64,000 nt of DNA from Roseimicrobium gellanilyticum (GTDB lineage: Bacteria > Verrucomicrobiota > Verrucomicrobiia > Verrucomicrobiales > Verrucomicrobiaceae). The notes beneath the pieces are model-generated. The model was not told the DNA's origin, searched no databases, and saw nothing but the letters and a program-made list of their open reading frames with translations. Of the stretch, positions 42,885-51,214 are shown in pieces (within the stretch, counting starts at the first letter, position 1; every line of letters starts with the position of its first letter). The position numbers and the translations under genes are program-made. The stretch covers positions 62,001 to 126,000 of the forward strand of contig NZ_QNRR01000007.1 of the NCBI RefSeq assembly GCF_003315205.1, read 5' to 3'.

Positions 42885-43976
42885 ATGACTCACTCACGCA
42901 AACACGCCCTGGAGCGACAGCGTTTTGCCCCTTCCACGGCATTCACGCTGGTCGAGCTTCTCATATCCATGGTGGTGCTCTCCATGATCCTGATCATCGC
43001 CACATCGGTGATGAATGAGACACAAAAGACCTGGCTGCAGACGACGGCCAGATCCGAGCAGTTCAGGGATGCCAGGCTGGCGTTTGAACAGATCACACAG
43101 AACTTGAGGCAAGCAACGCTGAATACCTACATGACGTACCAGTACAACGATGGAGATACACCCACCGTGCCTGAAAACAAGACCCAGGCACCGCTGAAGT
43201 ACCTCAGGCACTCGGAGCTTCAGTTTGTCACGGGCAGAGCTGCCACTGTGTTGGGTGTCGGGGCCAATCCTGAGATTCCCGGGCACTGTGTCTTTTTTCA
43301 GGGAGCTGTTGGCGTGACGCAACGCGACGGCTACGAGAGCCTGGATAGATTATTGTGCAGCCGGGGATACTTTATCATCTACGGAGATGATGCCGCATAC
43401 CGTCCTGCACATGTCACCACCGCTAGGACCCGCTTCCGCCTCATGGAATATCGGCCACCCGCCGAGCGGAACGAAGTTTACTCGGTCACACCGGGAGTAT
43501 GGTTCCAGGATGCGGAAAAGGAAGTCGTCGGAATGGATGAGACAGCGACACGGGCAGCATACACACGGCCTGTGACGGAGAATATCATTGCTCTTATCAT
43601 TTCTCCGAGAGTGTCTGATGCAGAAGCCAAGGAGAGCGGAAGGCTGCCCAATTGGATGGCCCCTGACTACGCTTATGATTCAGTTAAGGTTAGAGGGGAA
43701 TCGACCAATAATCTCCAAGGCACACAGCATCTCCTGCCTCCCCTGGTTAGGGTCACGCTTGTTGCCCTGGACGAGACATCGGCAAGACACCTCGAGGAAC
43801 GCTCGGGAACCAATGTTCCTGATCTGCTCCCTCCCAACACGTTCACCAGTGCGGCAAACTATGAGCAGGACATGCTGGCGCTGGAATCCAGACTTCAAGT
43901 CCAAAAGCTGAACTATCGTGTCTTCACAACCACCATTGGACTGAGAAACTCCAAGTGGGCCATGTACGGCCATTAA
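42885..43976 (+). CDS. Verru_Chthon cassette protein C (GspJ-like pseudopilin)
   Basis: The 363-residue product carries the prepilin signal AFTLVELLISMVVLSMILII after a 20-residue basic leader. It is longer than protein B and D, as expected for protein C, and resembles GspJ in size order and N-terminus. The head domain has an ENIIALIISPRV strand and a YEQDMLALESRL helix near its end. In type II secretion GspI, GspJ and GspK form the tip complex, which supports a shared complex with A and B. The stop at 43976 lies only 2 bases before the start of protein D, so C and D are probably co-translated. Confidence 0.88.
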   Translation: MTHSRKHALERQRFAPSTAFTLVELLISMVVLSMILIIATSVMNETQKTWLQTTARSEQFRDARLAFEQITQNLRQATLNTYMTYQYNDGDTPTVPENKTQAPLKYLRHSELQFVTGRAATVLGVGANPEIPGHCVFFQGAVGVTQRDGYESLDRLLCSRGYFIIYGDDAAYRPAHVTTARTRFRLMEYRPPAERNEVYSVTPGVWFQDAEKEVVGMDETATRAAYTRPVTENIIALIISPRVSDAEAKESGRLPNWMAPDYAYDSVKVRGESTNNLQGTQHLLPPLVRVTLVALDETSARHLEERSGTNVPDLLPPNTFTSAANYEQDMLALESRLQVQKLNYRVFTTTIGLRNSKWAMYGH

Positions 43977-43978
43977 GC

Positions 43979-44638
43979 ATGAAAATACCGGTCAAGTCCC
44001 CGCTGCTTCCCTCTATTGCAAGCCTGACACGACGGGCATTCACGCTGATCGAAATGATCACGGTGATCACCGTTGTGGCCGCGCTGATGGTGATAGCCAC
44101 TCCCTACCTCATGGAAACCATCCAGGCAAACAGGCTTACCTCCGCGGGTGAGGGACTGATGTTTCGCATAGCCCGGCTACAGCAGATTGTGGCTACTACT
44201 GGCAAGCCGGGGGAGATCCGGTTCTTCAAGTTTGAGAATGAGGATGCGGAGGGGTTTCAAGCCTACCAACTTTTTGCGCACAATGAGTCCACAGGGCAGC
44301 TCACAGCGGTGGAGAATCCTGTGTATTTGAGAGGGGACAATCTCGTATTCCTGGAGGGTCAGCTTTCACCCCTGCTCGATCAGGCTGCCCACGGAGCAGC
44401 CAGTGGCTCATGGCCACGCCCAGCCGCGGATGAGCCTTTCAAGTCCATGGCAGCGCAATATCTCCGCATCGCGTTCTATCCGGATGGTTCCACAAGTCTG
44501 GTTGTACCCTTGCGTTCATCCTACCTTACTCTCGCCGCAGAGGCTGGTACGAGCAGGGGCATGACAGCTCCACCTCCCAACTACTACACGATCCAGATTG
44601 ATCCTGTGACTGGTCGTGCAAAGTCATATCGGCCGTGA
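43979..44638 (+). CDS. Verru_Chthon cassette protein D (GspH-like pseudopilin)
   Basis: With the start at 43979 the product has 219 residues. The prepilin signal AFTLIEMITVITVVAALMVI follows a leader of about 19 residues and has the conserved Glu at +5. The helix continues into a small head domain with KPGEIRFFKF and RIAFYPDGSTSLVVPL, a beta-strand pattern seen in GspH/FimT-type proteins. It closes the A-B-C-D cassette. Two hairpins past its stop codon (44679-44741) probably end transcription from both sides, because the next gene is convergent. Confidence 0.88.
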   Translation: MKIPVKSPLLPSIASLTRRAFTLIEMITVITVVAALMVIATPYLMETIQANRLTSAGEGLMFRIARLQQIVATTGKPGEIRFFKFENEDAEGFQAYQLFAHNESTGQLTAVENPVYLRGDNLVFLEGQLSPLLDQAAHGAASGSWPRPAADEPFKSMAAQYLRIAFYPDGSTSLVVPLRSSYLTLAAEAGTSRGMTAPPPNYYTIQIDPVTGRAKSYRP

Positions 44639-44678
44639 GAGTTGCCGGGTGGAGGGGGCGTTGGCAAAGCGACTGCAC

Positions 44679-44741
44679 ATCACCTCAATGCATGAGGTGA
44701 TTGCCTCACATCCCCGGCGCTGCATGTTTCATTTCATGCAG
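44679..44741. terminator. Two hairpins between convergent genes
   Basis: The first hairpin is a perfect 9-bp stem (ATCACCTCA at 44679-44687 and TGAGGTGAT at 44693-44701) with a 5-base loop. The second is a 7-bp stem (CTGCATG at 44720-44726 and CATGCAG at 44735-44741) with an 8-base loop and overlaps the stop codon of the convergent histidine kinase gene. Neither has a clear T-run. Position favours a two-way termination zone. Confidence 0.5.
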
Positions 44742-45849
44742 TCCTGAATCTCGGGACACGGCAACGCACAGACGTGCCTCCTTGGGGGAGGGGGGCCACA
44801 CTGAATTCAGCATTCATGGACCGTGCCCTGTACTCCATGGTGCGCAATCCCATGCCATTGCCTCGGGTCGTCGCGTTTTGAATGCCTCGTCCATTGTCCA
44901 CGACTGACAGTTCCAAAGCTTGGTCGTCGCCATCCAGGGTGATGCTGATGGTGTTTGCACCGCTGTGGCGAAGGGCGTTGCCGAGGGCCTCCTGTGCAAT
45001 GCGGTACAGATGCAGCGCCTTCTGGGGATCGTGTTCATTGACGTCTCCACCGCTTTGAAAGCGTACCTTCGCTGTATACATACAGGCTGACGTCCCACAC
45101 AGATCCTGCAAGGCTGCTGCGAGGCCGGCTTCGTTGTTCATCACCGGAGAGATGCCGCGTGCCAGATCCCGGGTCTTGGTCACAGCATCTTTCAGGAGGG
45201 ATTCAATGTTCCGCAGTTCCGTGTGTTGTGGAATCCCTTTCGTTTCGAGGTCATGCCTCACGATCCCCAGTGCGCATTTGATGCCTGCAAGGTACTGGCA
45301 GATGCCGTCGTGGAGATCGCGGCCAATGCGCTGCTGCTCTTCTTCGCTGATGCGGACGATCTGGCGCTCAAGTTCGCTGGCGCGTTCGAGCGCCCGCAGA
45401 CGGCCTCGTTCCGCATTGCGTTTCACGCGGAGCGCTCTTCCTCCCACTGCTACAAAGAGGAAGTAGGTCATTCTGCTCAGACTCGCCCACAGGTATCCCC
45501 ATCCTGTGGCGTAGGGGTGCTGATCCTCATTGGCGAGCCACCACACGCCAGAGCTGGCCAGAGCGAACAGAATCGCGCTGAAAAGATTTCCGTACCAGAC
45601 AACAAGGAGAATTGGTACTGCATAGAATACGAAGAGGCTCAGCTCCCAGCCGGTGGACCAGTCAAGCCAGCCTACAAATAGCATCAGCAGGATCGCGATC
45701 AGTGACAGCCATGGATTTGTCAGCCATGTTGCTGGGTTCCTGTCGTGTGCCTCAGTGTTTCTGTATATGCCCGCTTGCGGTAGCATCTGGCTGTTCGTGG
45801 AGCAGATGTCGACAGGACATGGGCGGAGCTGGTTGCTGGAGGCCTGCAT
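44734..45849 (-). CDS. NarL-family sensor histidine kinase
   Basis: The 371-residue protein has three to four membrane helices between about 44 and 137 with short loops, then a coiled linker. The HisKA_3 dimerisation segment contains RIGRDLHDG with the phosphorylated His180, and the ATPase domain has EALGNALRHSG (N box), VDNGRGI (G1) and GNGMGLRTM (G2). The protein therefore should autophosphorylate and pass phosphate to the response regulator encoded 23 bases upstream. The small outer loops suggest a membrane-borne or intramembrane signal. It is convergent with the Verru_Chthon cassette. Confidence 0.9.
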   Translation of the reverse strand: MQASSNQLRPCPVDICSTNSQMLPQAGIYRNTEAHDRNPATWLTNPWLSLIAILLMLFVGWLDWSTGWELSLFVFYAVPILLVVWYGNLFSAILFALASSGVWWLANEDQHPYATGWGYLWASLSRMTYFLFVAVGGRALRVKRNAERGRLRALERASELERQIVRISEEEQQRIGRDLHDGICQYLAGIKCALGIVRHDLETKGIPQHTELRNIESLLKDAVTKTRDLARGISPVMNNEAGLAAALQDLCGTSACMYTAKVRFQSGGDVNEHDPQKALHLYRIAQEALGNALRHSGANTISITLDGDDQALELSVVDNGRGIQNATTRGNGMGLRTMEYRARSMNAEFSVAPLPQGGTSVRCRVPRFRTA

Positions 45850-45872
45850 GCGCGAGATGCAAAGTGGTTTGC

Positions 45873-46580
45873 CTAGGTCTTTACCTGAGCGACTGCGCTC
45901 AGACGTTTTGATTCACCCCAACGGATGGCATAGCGGGTTACAGCCGCTCCATCCTCCAGCTTCAGTTTGGCCCGGATGTTTGCCCGATGCACATCCACAG
46001 TCTTGGGACTGATGTTCATGGCATCCGCGATTTGCAAGGAACTCCGTCCTTCTCCCATCAATTGGAAGACTTCAAACTCCCTATCGGTGAGGGTGTCGAG
46101 GCCGTCGCTGTTTCTTGGTGCCGTCCCTGAAGTGAATGCCTCGAGAATGGTATCCGCAACTTCCTCGCTCAGCCACAATTTGCCGGTGACCACCTTGCGC
46201 AATGCACGTTCGAAGGACTCGTAGTCGGCGCTCTTCATGAGGTAGCCCTTGGCTCCTGCTCGAATGGCCCGTTGTGCATAGAGGGTTTCCTCGTGCATGG
46301 AGAGCACAAGGATCGGCACCTTCGGGTACAATGCATGGACATCCTTGATCAATTCGAGCCCGCTCCGTCCAGGAAGGGTGATGTCTACAAGCATCACATC
46401 GGGGACCTGCTGCTCCAGCTGTTTCAGAGCTTCTCCGGCATCGGACGCCGTCCACACGCAGTGGAAGTTCGGAAGGCTGTCTATGAACTGCCTCATGCCT
46501 TCACGGAGGAAGGTATGGTCATCGACTACCGCCACTTGGTGCGATGCAGTCGCCGCTTTCAATTCTTTGGTTTCAATCAT
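45873..46580 (-). CDS. NarL/LuxR-type response regulator
   Basis: With the start at 46580 the protein has 235 residues. The receiver domain shows the acidic pair Asp20-Asp21, the phosphoacceptor Asp66 in LVDITLPG, and Lys in KGYLMKS. The C-terminal LuxR-type helix-turn-helix reads LTDREFEVFQLMGEG, then IADAMNISPKTVDVHRANI. It is the partner of the histidine kinase encoded directly downstream. A GTG start at 46625 is possible and would add 15 residues. Targets are unknown; the neighbouring cassette is a candidate only by proximity. Confidence 0.9.
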   Translation of the reverse strand: MIETKELKAATASHQVAVVDDHTFLREGMRQFIDSLPNFHCVWTASDAGEALKQLEQQVPDVMLVDITLPGRSGLELIKDVHALYPKVPILVLSMHEETLYAQRAIRAGAKGYLMKSADYESFERALRKVVTGKLWLSEEVADTILEAFTSGTAPRNSDGLDTLTDREFEVFQLMGEGRSSLQIADAMNISPKTVDVHRANIRAKLKLEDGAAVTRYAIRWGESKRLSAVAQVKT

Positions 46581-46931
46581 ACGAGATGGAGCTTGTGCCG
46601 GCAGCAACTGGACCTGCGTGTGCACACTTTTATTTTTTACCTCTTCGATTAGTTTAAAGGGGAACGGAGACCCCGTAAGCGGGGGAGATCTTCAACGCGG
46701 AGCAAGAGGCTTGCACAAGCGCGCCTAAAGATAGTGCTCAGGTGCTGCTTATGTGTGAGAGGTCCCTGCGGCGATGGTCCCAACGAATGTGCTCGTCTTT
46801 ATCTATTCAGAATCAGACCCTTGAGTGACAGGCATACGGCCTGCCAACGGTGATGCATCGTGGATGCGGCAATGCAACAGGGAGTGTCAAAAAAGGAGTG
46901 CCAACCTTTATCAGGAAAGTCTTTCCACTAT
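46581..46931. other. Gap of about 350 bases between two minus-strand genes
   Basis: No credible gene was seen. The part near 46625-46665 is AT-rich and lies upstream of the response regulator, so it is the likely promoter region. A short CCCCG/CGGGG hairpin lies at 46671-46684. The stretch at 46760-46930 is the downstream region of the 46932-47489 gene and shows no clear terminator. Confidence 0.5.
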
Positions 46932-47489
46932 TCAGGCCGGTGTTCTCCACACCCGTTCCGGCCAATCACTTCCTAATATTTGGGCAATCGCTTCCTTCAG
47001 TTTCTTCTTTCGCCCTGCAACCGTTTGTTTAAAGCCGTCCGGTACGGCGTCTCCGCTGAGGGCGACGGTACCCTTCTTCCTCCACAGTAGTTTCTGGTGG
47101 TCTTTTCCTTGGCGGATGGCTTCGGCAAGTTCTACAGCCAGAGCGGCGGGACTCCACCGTTTTGCCATGGAGTGGATTTGCCTGTGAGTCCTTCGGACTT
47201 GATTGGCGGTGCCTTGTTCAACGTTTACTTCCCAGTGCTGCATCTCGGCTCTTGTGGAGCCCAGGGTTGTTCCTCCATGCCGCTCGATCTGAAAGGAGAG
47301 CACGGGTGGATTCCACTGGACCTTTTCGATGCGATGCAGCTTTTCCGCGTGCATACCGCCTGCTGAGGAACCGCTGAGTCGAGGCCAGGCTTCTCTCAGC
47401 AGGAGCACCAACGTGTGCTCATCTTGGACGGAGCCCGCGGCAATGGAGCGCAGATAGTTCGCGAGTGTTGTGACGGCGTAGTGCATCAT
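46932..47489 (-). CDS. Conserved-looking protein of unknown function
   Basis: The 185-residue product is soluble, without signal peptide or membrane helix. It has a helical first part, a beta-rich centre containing VQWNPPVLSFQIERHGG and MQHWEVNVE, and a basic C-terminal part with GRKKKLKEAIAQIL. No family is recognised. The gene starts 48 bases after the stop of the ABC permease on the same strand, so it may be the last gene of that operon, where an ATPase would normally be expected; it has no Walker motifs and cannot replace one. Confidence 0.55.
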   Translation of the reverse strand: MMHYAVTTLANYLRSIAAGSVQDEHTLVLLLREAWPRLSGSSAGGMHAEKLHRIEKVQWNPPVLSFQIERHGGTTLGSTRAEMQHWEVNVEQGTANQVRRTHRQIHSMAKRWSPAALAVELAEAIRQGKDHQKLLWRKKGTVALSGDAVPDGFKQTVAGRKKKLKEAIAQILGSDWPERVWRTPA

Positions 47490-47537
47490 CGTGTTTCATC
47501 TCACGTATGTGTGGGTGGCATGGGCGGGCGGGACGCG

Positions 47538-49232
47538 CTACGCCCGGAAGAGAGTTCCGAGTTTTCTGCCGAGGAGAAGCCCTGCGCCTAGAAGCGTGAT
47601 GCCCAGAAATACCATGGCCCACACACCAAGAGCGGAGGCGAGATAGGGACCATTCCCCAGTGAAGCCACGAGTGCATAGATGGCTTTGGTAATGGGATAG
47701 TGGATCGACTGCTGGGCGAGGATCATGGAGTCGGATACTTCCAGCATGGCGAAGGCAAATGCGAGAAGACCGCCCGCAATCAGGTTGGGCATGATGAGTG
47801 GAAGGGTGACTCGCGCCAGCGCACGCAGCGGAGGAGCGCCAAGATTTTGTGCCGCATATTCGAGTTCAGGGCTGATCTGTTGAAAGCCGGCACTGGCACT
47901 GCGCACCACATAGGGGAGCCGGCGCACGGCATAGGCGATGACCAGCAGTAACAACGGATTCTCTCCCAGCATGAGCCAGTGAAGAGGTTTGCCTTCACGA
48001 GACATCGCCAGGAAACCAAAGGCCAGCACGAGCCCTGGCACCGCGAGGGGGAGCATCGCCGCTGCGTCGAGGAGATGACGTCCCCAAATGCGGGTGCGCA
48101 CGGTTACATATGCAATGCCGATGCCCAGTACGAGATCGAGGATGACGGCTAGTGAGGCGTACTTCAGGCTGTTCGAGACAGAGGGCAGGGTGAGTTCATG
48201 CCCAAGCGCTTCGCCGAAGTGTTTTAGCGTCAGTCCTTCTGGCAGCACGGTCCCATACCAGTCCGTGGATACGGAAAGCAGGAGCACACCCAGATGCGGA
48301 ATGACGGAAATCGCAATGCACAGCGCAAACAACAAGCTGCAGGCCATGGCCAGGCCCATGGGGAGACGTTTCATCACCCTGCCGGTGGTGGCTCTCCCTC
48401 CTCCCATGACGCTGCCCCGCTCAAAGACCAGCTTGCTCAGGAGGTACAGCACGACGGTGAAGAGCAGCATGATCACCACCAGCGCGTAGGGCAGGGGATT
48501 GTCGCTCAGGTCTTTGATTTCATCGAAGATCTGCACGCTGGTCACCCGACGGAAGTCAAAAACCAGGGGAACACCGAGTTCGGTGAAGGCCCAGATGAAC
48601 ACAATGGTGCCGCCCGCGAAGATGCCGGGCATGATGAGTGGCAGCGTGATGCGCCAGAAGCGCATTTGCGGTGGGCAGCCGAGATTGGCAGCCGCTTCCT
48701 CCAGGGCCGGATCCAGATTCGAGAGAGCGGCTACGATATTCAGATAGAGTATGGGAAAGAGGTGCAGGACATTCATGATGATGATGCCCGTCATCTGTCC
48801 CTGGCCCAGCCAGTCCGCAGGGTGTTGTGCATCCATGAAACCCGCTTTAATCAGCAGGCTGTTCAATGCCCCTGCCTGGCCGAGCATCGCACGCACGCCA
48901 ATCGCACCCACGAAGGGAGGAAGGATCATTGGCAGAAGGACGAGTGCGTTCAGCACGGTCCGTCCGGGAAACTCAAACTTCGAATAAACCAAGGCCAGCG
49001 GCAACGAGATCAGCAGGCAGCCAGCCGTGCTGCCCACGGCCATGATCAGGGAATTTACCAGTCCCTCGCGATAGATGGGGCTGGCAAAGATGTTCCAGAC
49101 ATATTGCAGGGTGAAGGTGTTCTTGTCGGAAATGAATGCCGCCTTCACCGTCTCCCAGAGCGGCAGCACAAAGAAGAACGCGAAAAATGCGATCACGCTG
49201 AAGAAGATGGCGAGGGCGACAGAGCGGGACAT
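47538..49232 (-). CDS. Iron-type ABC transporter permease (FbpB/AfuB-like)
   Basis: The 564-residue membrane protein consists of two fused permease halves with about twelve helices. Each half carries the cytoplasmic loop that contacts the ATPase: LEEAAANLGCPPQMRFWRIT in the first and EYAAQNLGAPPLRALARVTL in the second, both of the EAA-G type. Fused permeases of this length are typical of the ferric-iron FbpB/AfuB/SfuB group. The upstream gene (33 bases away) encodes the matching binding protein. Substrate could be another metal or a small anion, so iron is an inference. Confidence 0.87.
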   Translation of the reverse strand: MSRSVALAIFFSVIAFFAFFFVLPLWETVKAAFISDKNTFTLQYVWNIFASPIYREGLVNSLIMAVGSTAGCLLISLPLALVYSKFEFPGRTVLNALVLLPMILPPFVGAIGVRAMLGQAGALNSLLIKAGFMDAQHPADWLGQGQMTGIIIMNVLHLFPILYLNIVAALSNLDPALEEAAANLGCPPQMRFWRITLPLIMPGIFAGGTIVFIWAFTELGVPLVFDFRRVTSVQIFDEIKDLSDNPLPYALVVIMLLFTVVLYLLSKLVFERGSVMGGGRATTGRVMKRLPMGLAMACSLLFALCIAISVIPHLGVLLLSVSTDWYGTVLPEGLTLKHFGEALGHELTLPSVSNSLKYASLAVILDLVLGIGIAYVTVRTRIWGRHLLDAAAMLPLAVPGLVLAFGFLAMSREGKPLHWLMLGENPLLLLVIAYAVRRLPYVVRSASAGFQQISPELEYAAQNLGAPPLRALARVTLPLIMPNLIAGGLLAFAFAMLEVSDSMILAQQSIHYPITKAIYALVASLGNGPYLASALGVWAMVFLGITLLGAGLLLGRKLGTLFRA

Positions 49233-49264
49233 TCGGGCGTGTGGAGAGGTGCTGGCTTGTTTTT

Positions 49265-51061
49265 CTACTGACCGCCCCCGGCCAGATCCTCGGCTCGTTT
49301 GTACTGGGACCGAAAGTGCATCGAGAGCTCCCGTGCTTTGCGCATTTCCTGCGTCTTGTTCTTTTTGGCAAGCATGGCCGCGAGCTCCATGGCGGCGTCA
49401 TAGTTCACCAGACTCACATCGCTGAAGATTTCGGTGGAACGTTCTGGCAGATGCGCACCGGCGATTGAGCCCCAAGCCTGGCGAAGTTCATCGTGGTTCT
49501 CCACACACATGGTTTTCACGAGGAAACGCAGGACATTGAATAGAGGACCGGTGCGCTCGGGATGGTACGTGAAAGCTTTTGCATCTTCATAGGGATTGGC
49601 CTGGGCATCGGTCATCCGGCTACGATTAGCCTCGGTATAGAAGTCCTTTCGAGCCGGCAGTCGCCGCAAAGCGTAGCGCTGCGGGCCGCCCGGCGTCCCA
49701 GGAGCGTAGTTCCAGAGGCGCTGGCCTTCGTCGCTCATGACGAATTCCATGAAGGCGGTGGCCGCCTCCGGTTCTTCCGCACCGCGCAGCATGCCAATGG
49801 GATCCACGCTGATGCCCGTGCCACCCACCGGAATGACAAATCCCACCCGCGCGGTGCCGTCAGCCTTGCGCACCATTTCTTCAAAGGAATAGCCATAGAA
49901 GTCGATGCACATGCCCGCAGCGGCGTCGCCCTGGGAGACTTCCAGGGGGATTTTGGTGGCATTATCCGTGAAGTAGCGCGCATTCGCCGAAATGCGCTGG
50001 ATGAGCTGCAATCCACGTGTCCAGCCGATGCGGATTCCGGCATTGACCATGTCCTTCTCTTTTCTCAGCTCTCCCGGCTTCTGCCGTATCTCGTCGATCG
50101 CAATCTGCATCTGCTGCTGCACGAGTTGATCAAACGCCTTCGTCACAGTCCCGCTCTTGTTGGGATCTGCGAGCGCGATCTGGCCGCGATATTTTGGGTC
50201 TGCGAGGTCAGCCCATTGGGCAGGTTCTTTCTCGATACCCAGGCGCTTCAGCACATCGCGATTGTAGACCATGCCCATGCTGGAGAGACAGGCACCCACC
50301 CAGCGGTGTTCTTTGTCATAGAATGCTTCACCACTGACATTTTGAGGCAGGGCATCTGGAGTGAACCACTCTGGGTGCTTGGAGAAGAGGGCGTCGAGCC
50401 CCTGCTTCCTGGAAGCGTCGCTGCTCACGAGAAAGCCTGCCTTGGCCTGTGACTCGAAGTCAAATGTGCCACCGCCAAAGAAGAGGTCGACGCCCACACC
50501 GACAGTGGATTCCAGAAAGGCACGGCGTGCCTCTTGCTCGATATCGTTCTCCGCGGTCGTTGGCGCGGAGAGATCCACTTTGCTGTTTCCAAATGCTCCT
50601 GCCACACGCTGGGACCACTCCTTGGTCAGGATGCGTGTCCAGTAGTACTCAAAGGCCCCGGCGAAGTCTGACCTGAGCATCAGAGTGATTTCACCGGTGC
50701 CGGCCACACGCCAGTCCACATAGAGGGTCTCACCGGTGCGCTCCTTCCACTTTCTGGCAAAGGCCTGGCCGAACTCCTGGCGAATCTTTTCGTGATGCGG
50801 TGTGATGATCACCAGCCGCCGATCATAGTGCGAGGGTGCGGACGCCTCCGAGGGCTTCAGCAGGAAGGGGGCTGCAATCGTGAGGAGCAGGGCCGCCACT
50901 ACCACGAGTTCCCTCCACCAATGCCGCAGAAAGACGGATTTCCGCAGAGCCTGCCCGGCGCGGGTGCTCCAGGCACGCGCCTTCTCCAAAATGGTCACGA
51001 CCTGATCCAAACCGCCCGGCATGCAGGCCCTCATCAAACCGGAAAGATGCTGCTCCCGCAA
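49265..51061 (-). CDS. Membrane-anchored ABC solute-binding protein
   Basis: The 598-residue protein has a cytoplasmic start of about 48 residues and one membrane helix (about 50-68), not a cleaved signal peptide. The outer part begins LVIITPHHEKIRQEF, typical of the iron-binding AfuA/FutA group, and contains GMVYNRDVLKRLGI, LADPNKSGTV and GFVIPVGGTGISVDPIGML. It is longer than the usual 330-350 residues because of the anchor and a C-terminal helical extension of about 100 residues. The start is uncertain; Met10 and Met14 are alternatives. The gene is the first of the transporter operon and is divergent from the propeller-protein gene at 51215. Confidence 0.82.
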   Translation of the reverse strand: MREQHLSGLMRACMPGGLDQVVTILEKARAWSTRAGQALRKSVFLRHWWRELVVVAALLLTIAAPFLLKPSEASAPSHYDRRLVIITPHHEKIRQEFGQAFARKWKERTGETLYVDWRVAGTGEITLMLRSDFAGAFEYYWTRILTKEWSQRVAGAFGNSKVDLSAPTTAENDIEQEARRAFLESTVGVGVDLFFGGGTFDFESQAKAGFLVSSDASRKQGLDALFSKHPEWFTPDALPQNVSGEAFYDKEHRWVGACLSSMGMVYNRDVLKRLGIEKEPAQWADLADPKYRGQIALADPNKSGTVTKAFDQLVQQQMQIAIDEIRQKPGELRKEKDMVNAGIRIGWTRGLQLIQRISANARYFTDNATKIPLEVSQGDAAAGMCIDFYGYSFEEMVRKADGTARVGFVIPVGGTGISVDPIGMLRGAEEPEAATAFMEFVMSDEGQRLWNYAPGTPGGPQRYALRRLPARKDFYTEANRSRMTDAQANPYEDAKAFTYHPERTGPLFNVLRFLVKTMCVENHDELRQAWGSIAGAHLPERSTEIFSDVSLVNYDAAMELAAMLAKKNKTQEMRKARELSMHFRSQYKRAEDLAGGGQ

Positions 51062-51214
51062 GCCAGCATGTGCCCTGCGGGACGAAAATGCGTCCGAAAC
51101 CTAAGTGCGAAGACGGGCCTGTCCGGAATTTCGTAGTGGAAAAGACGTCCCGGATGTCCGTAGAGTTCATCTCCACCAAGCCACACCACCCTGCTCCCAG
51201 AGGTTCTCGATGCC

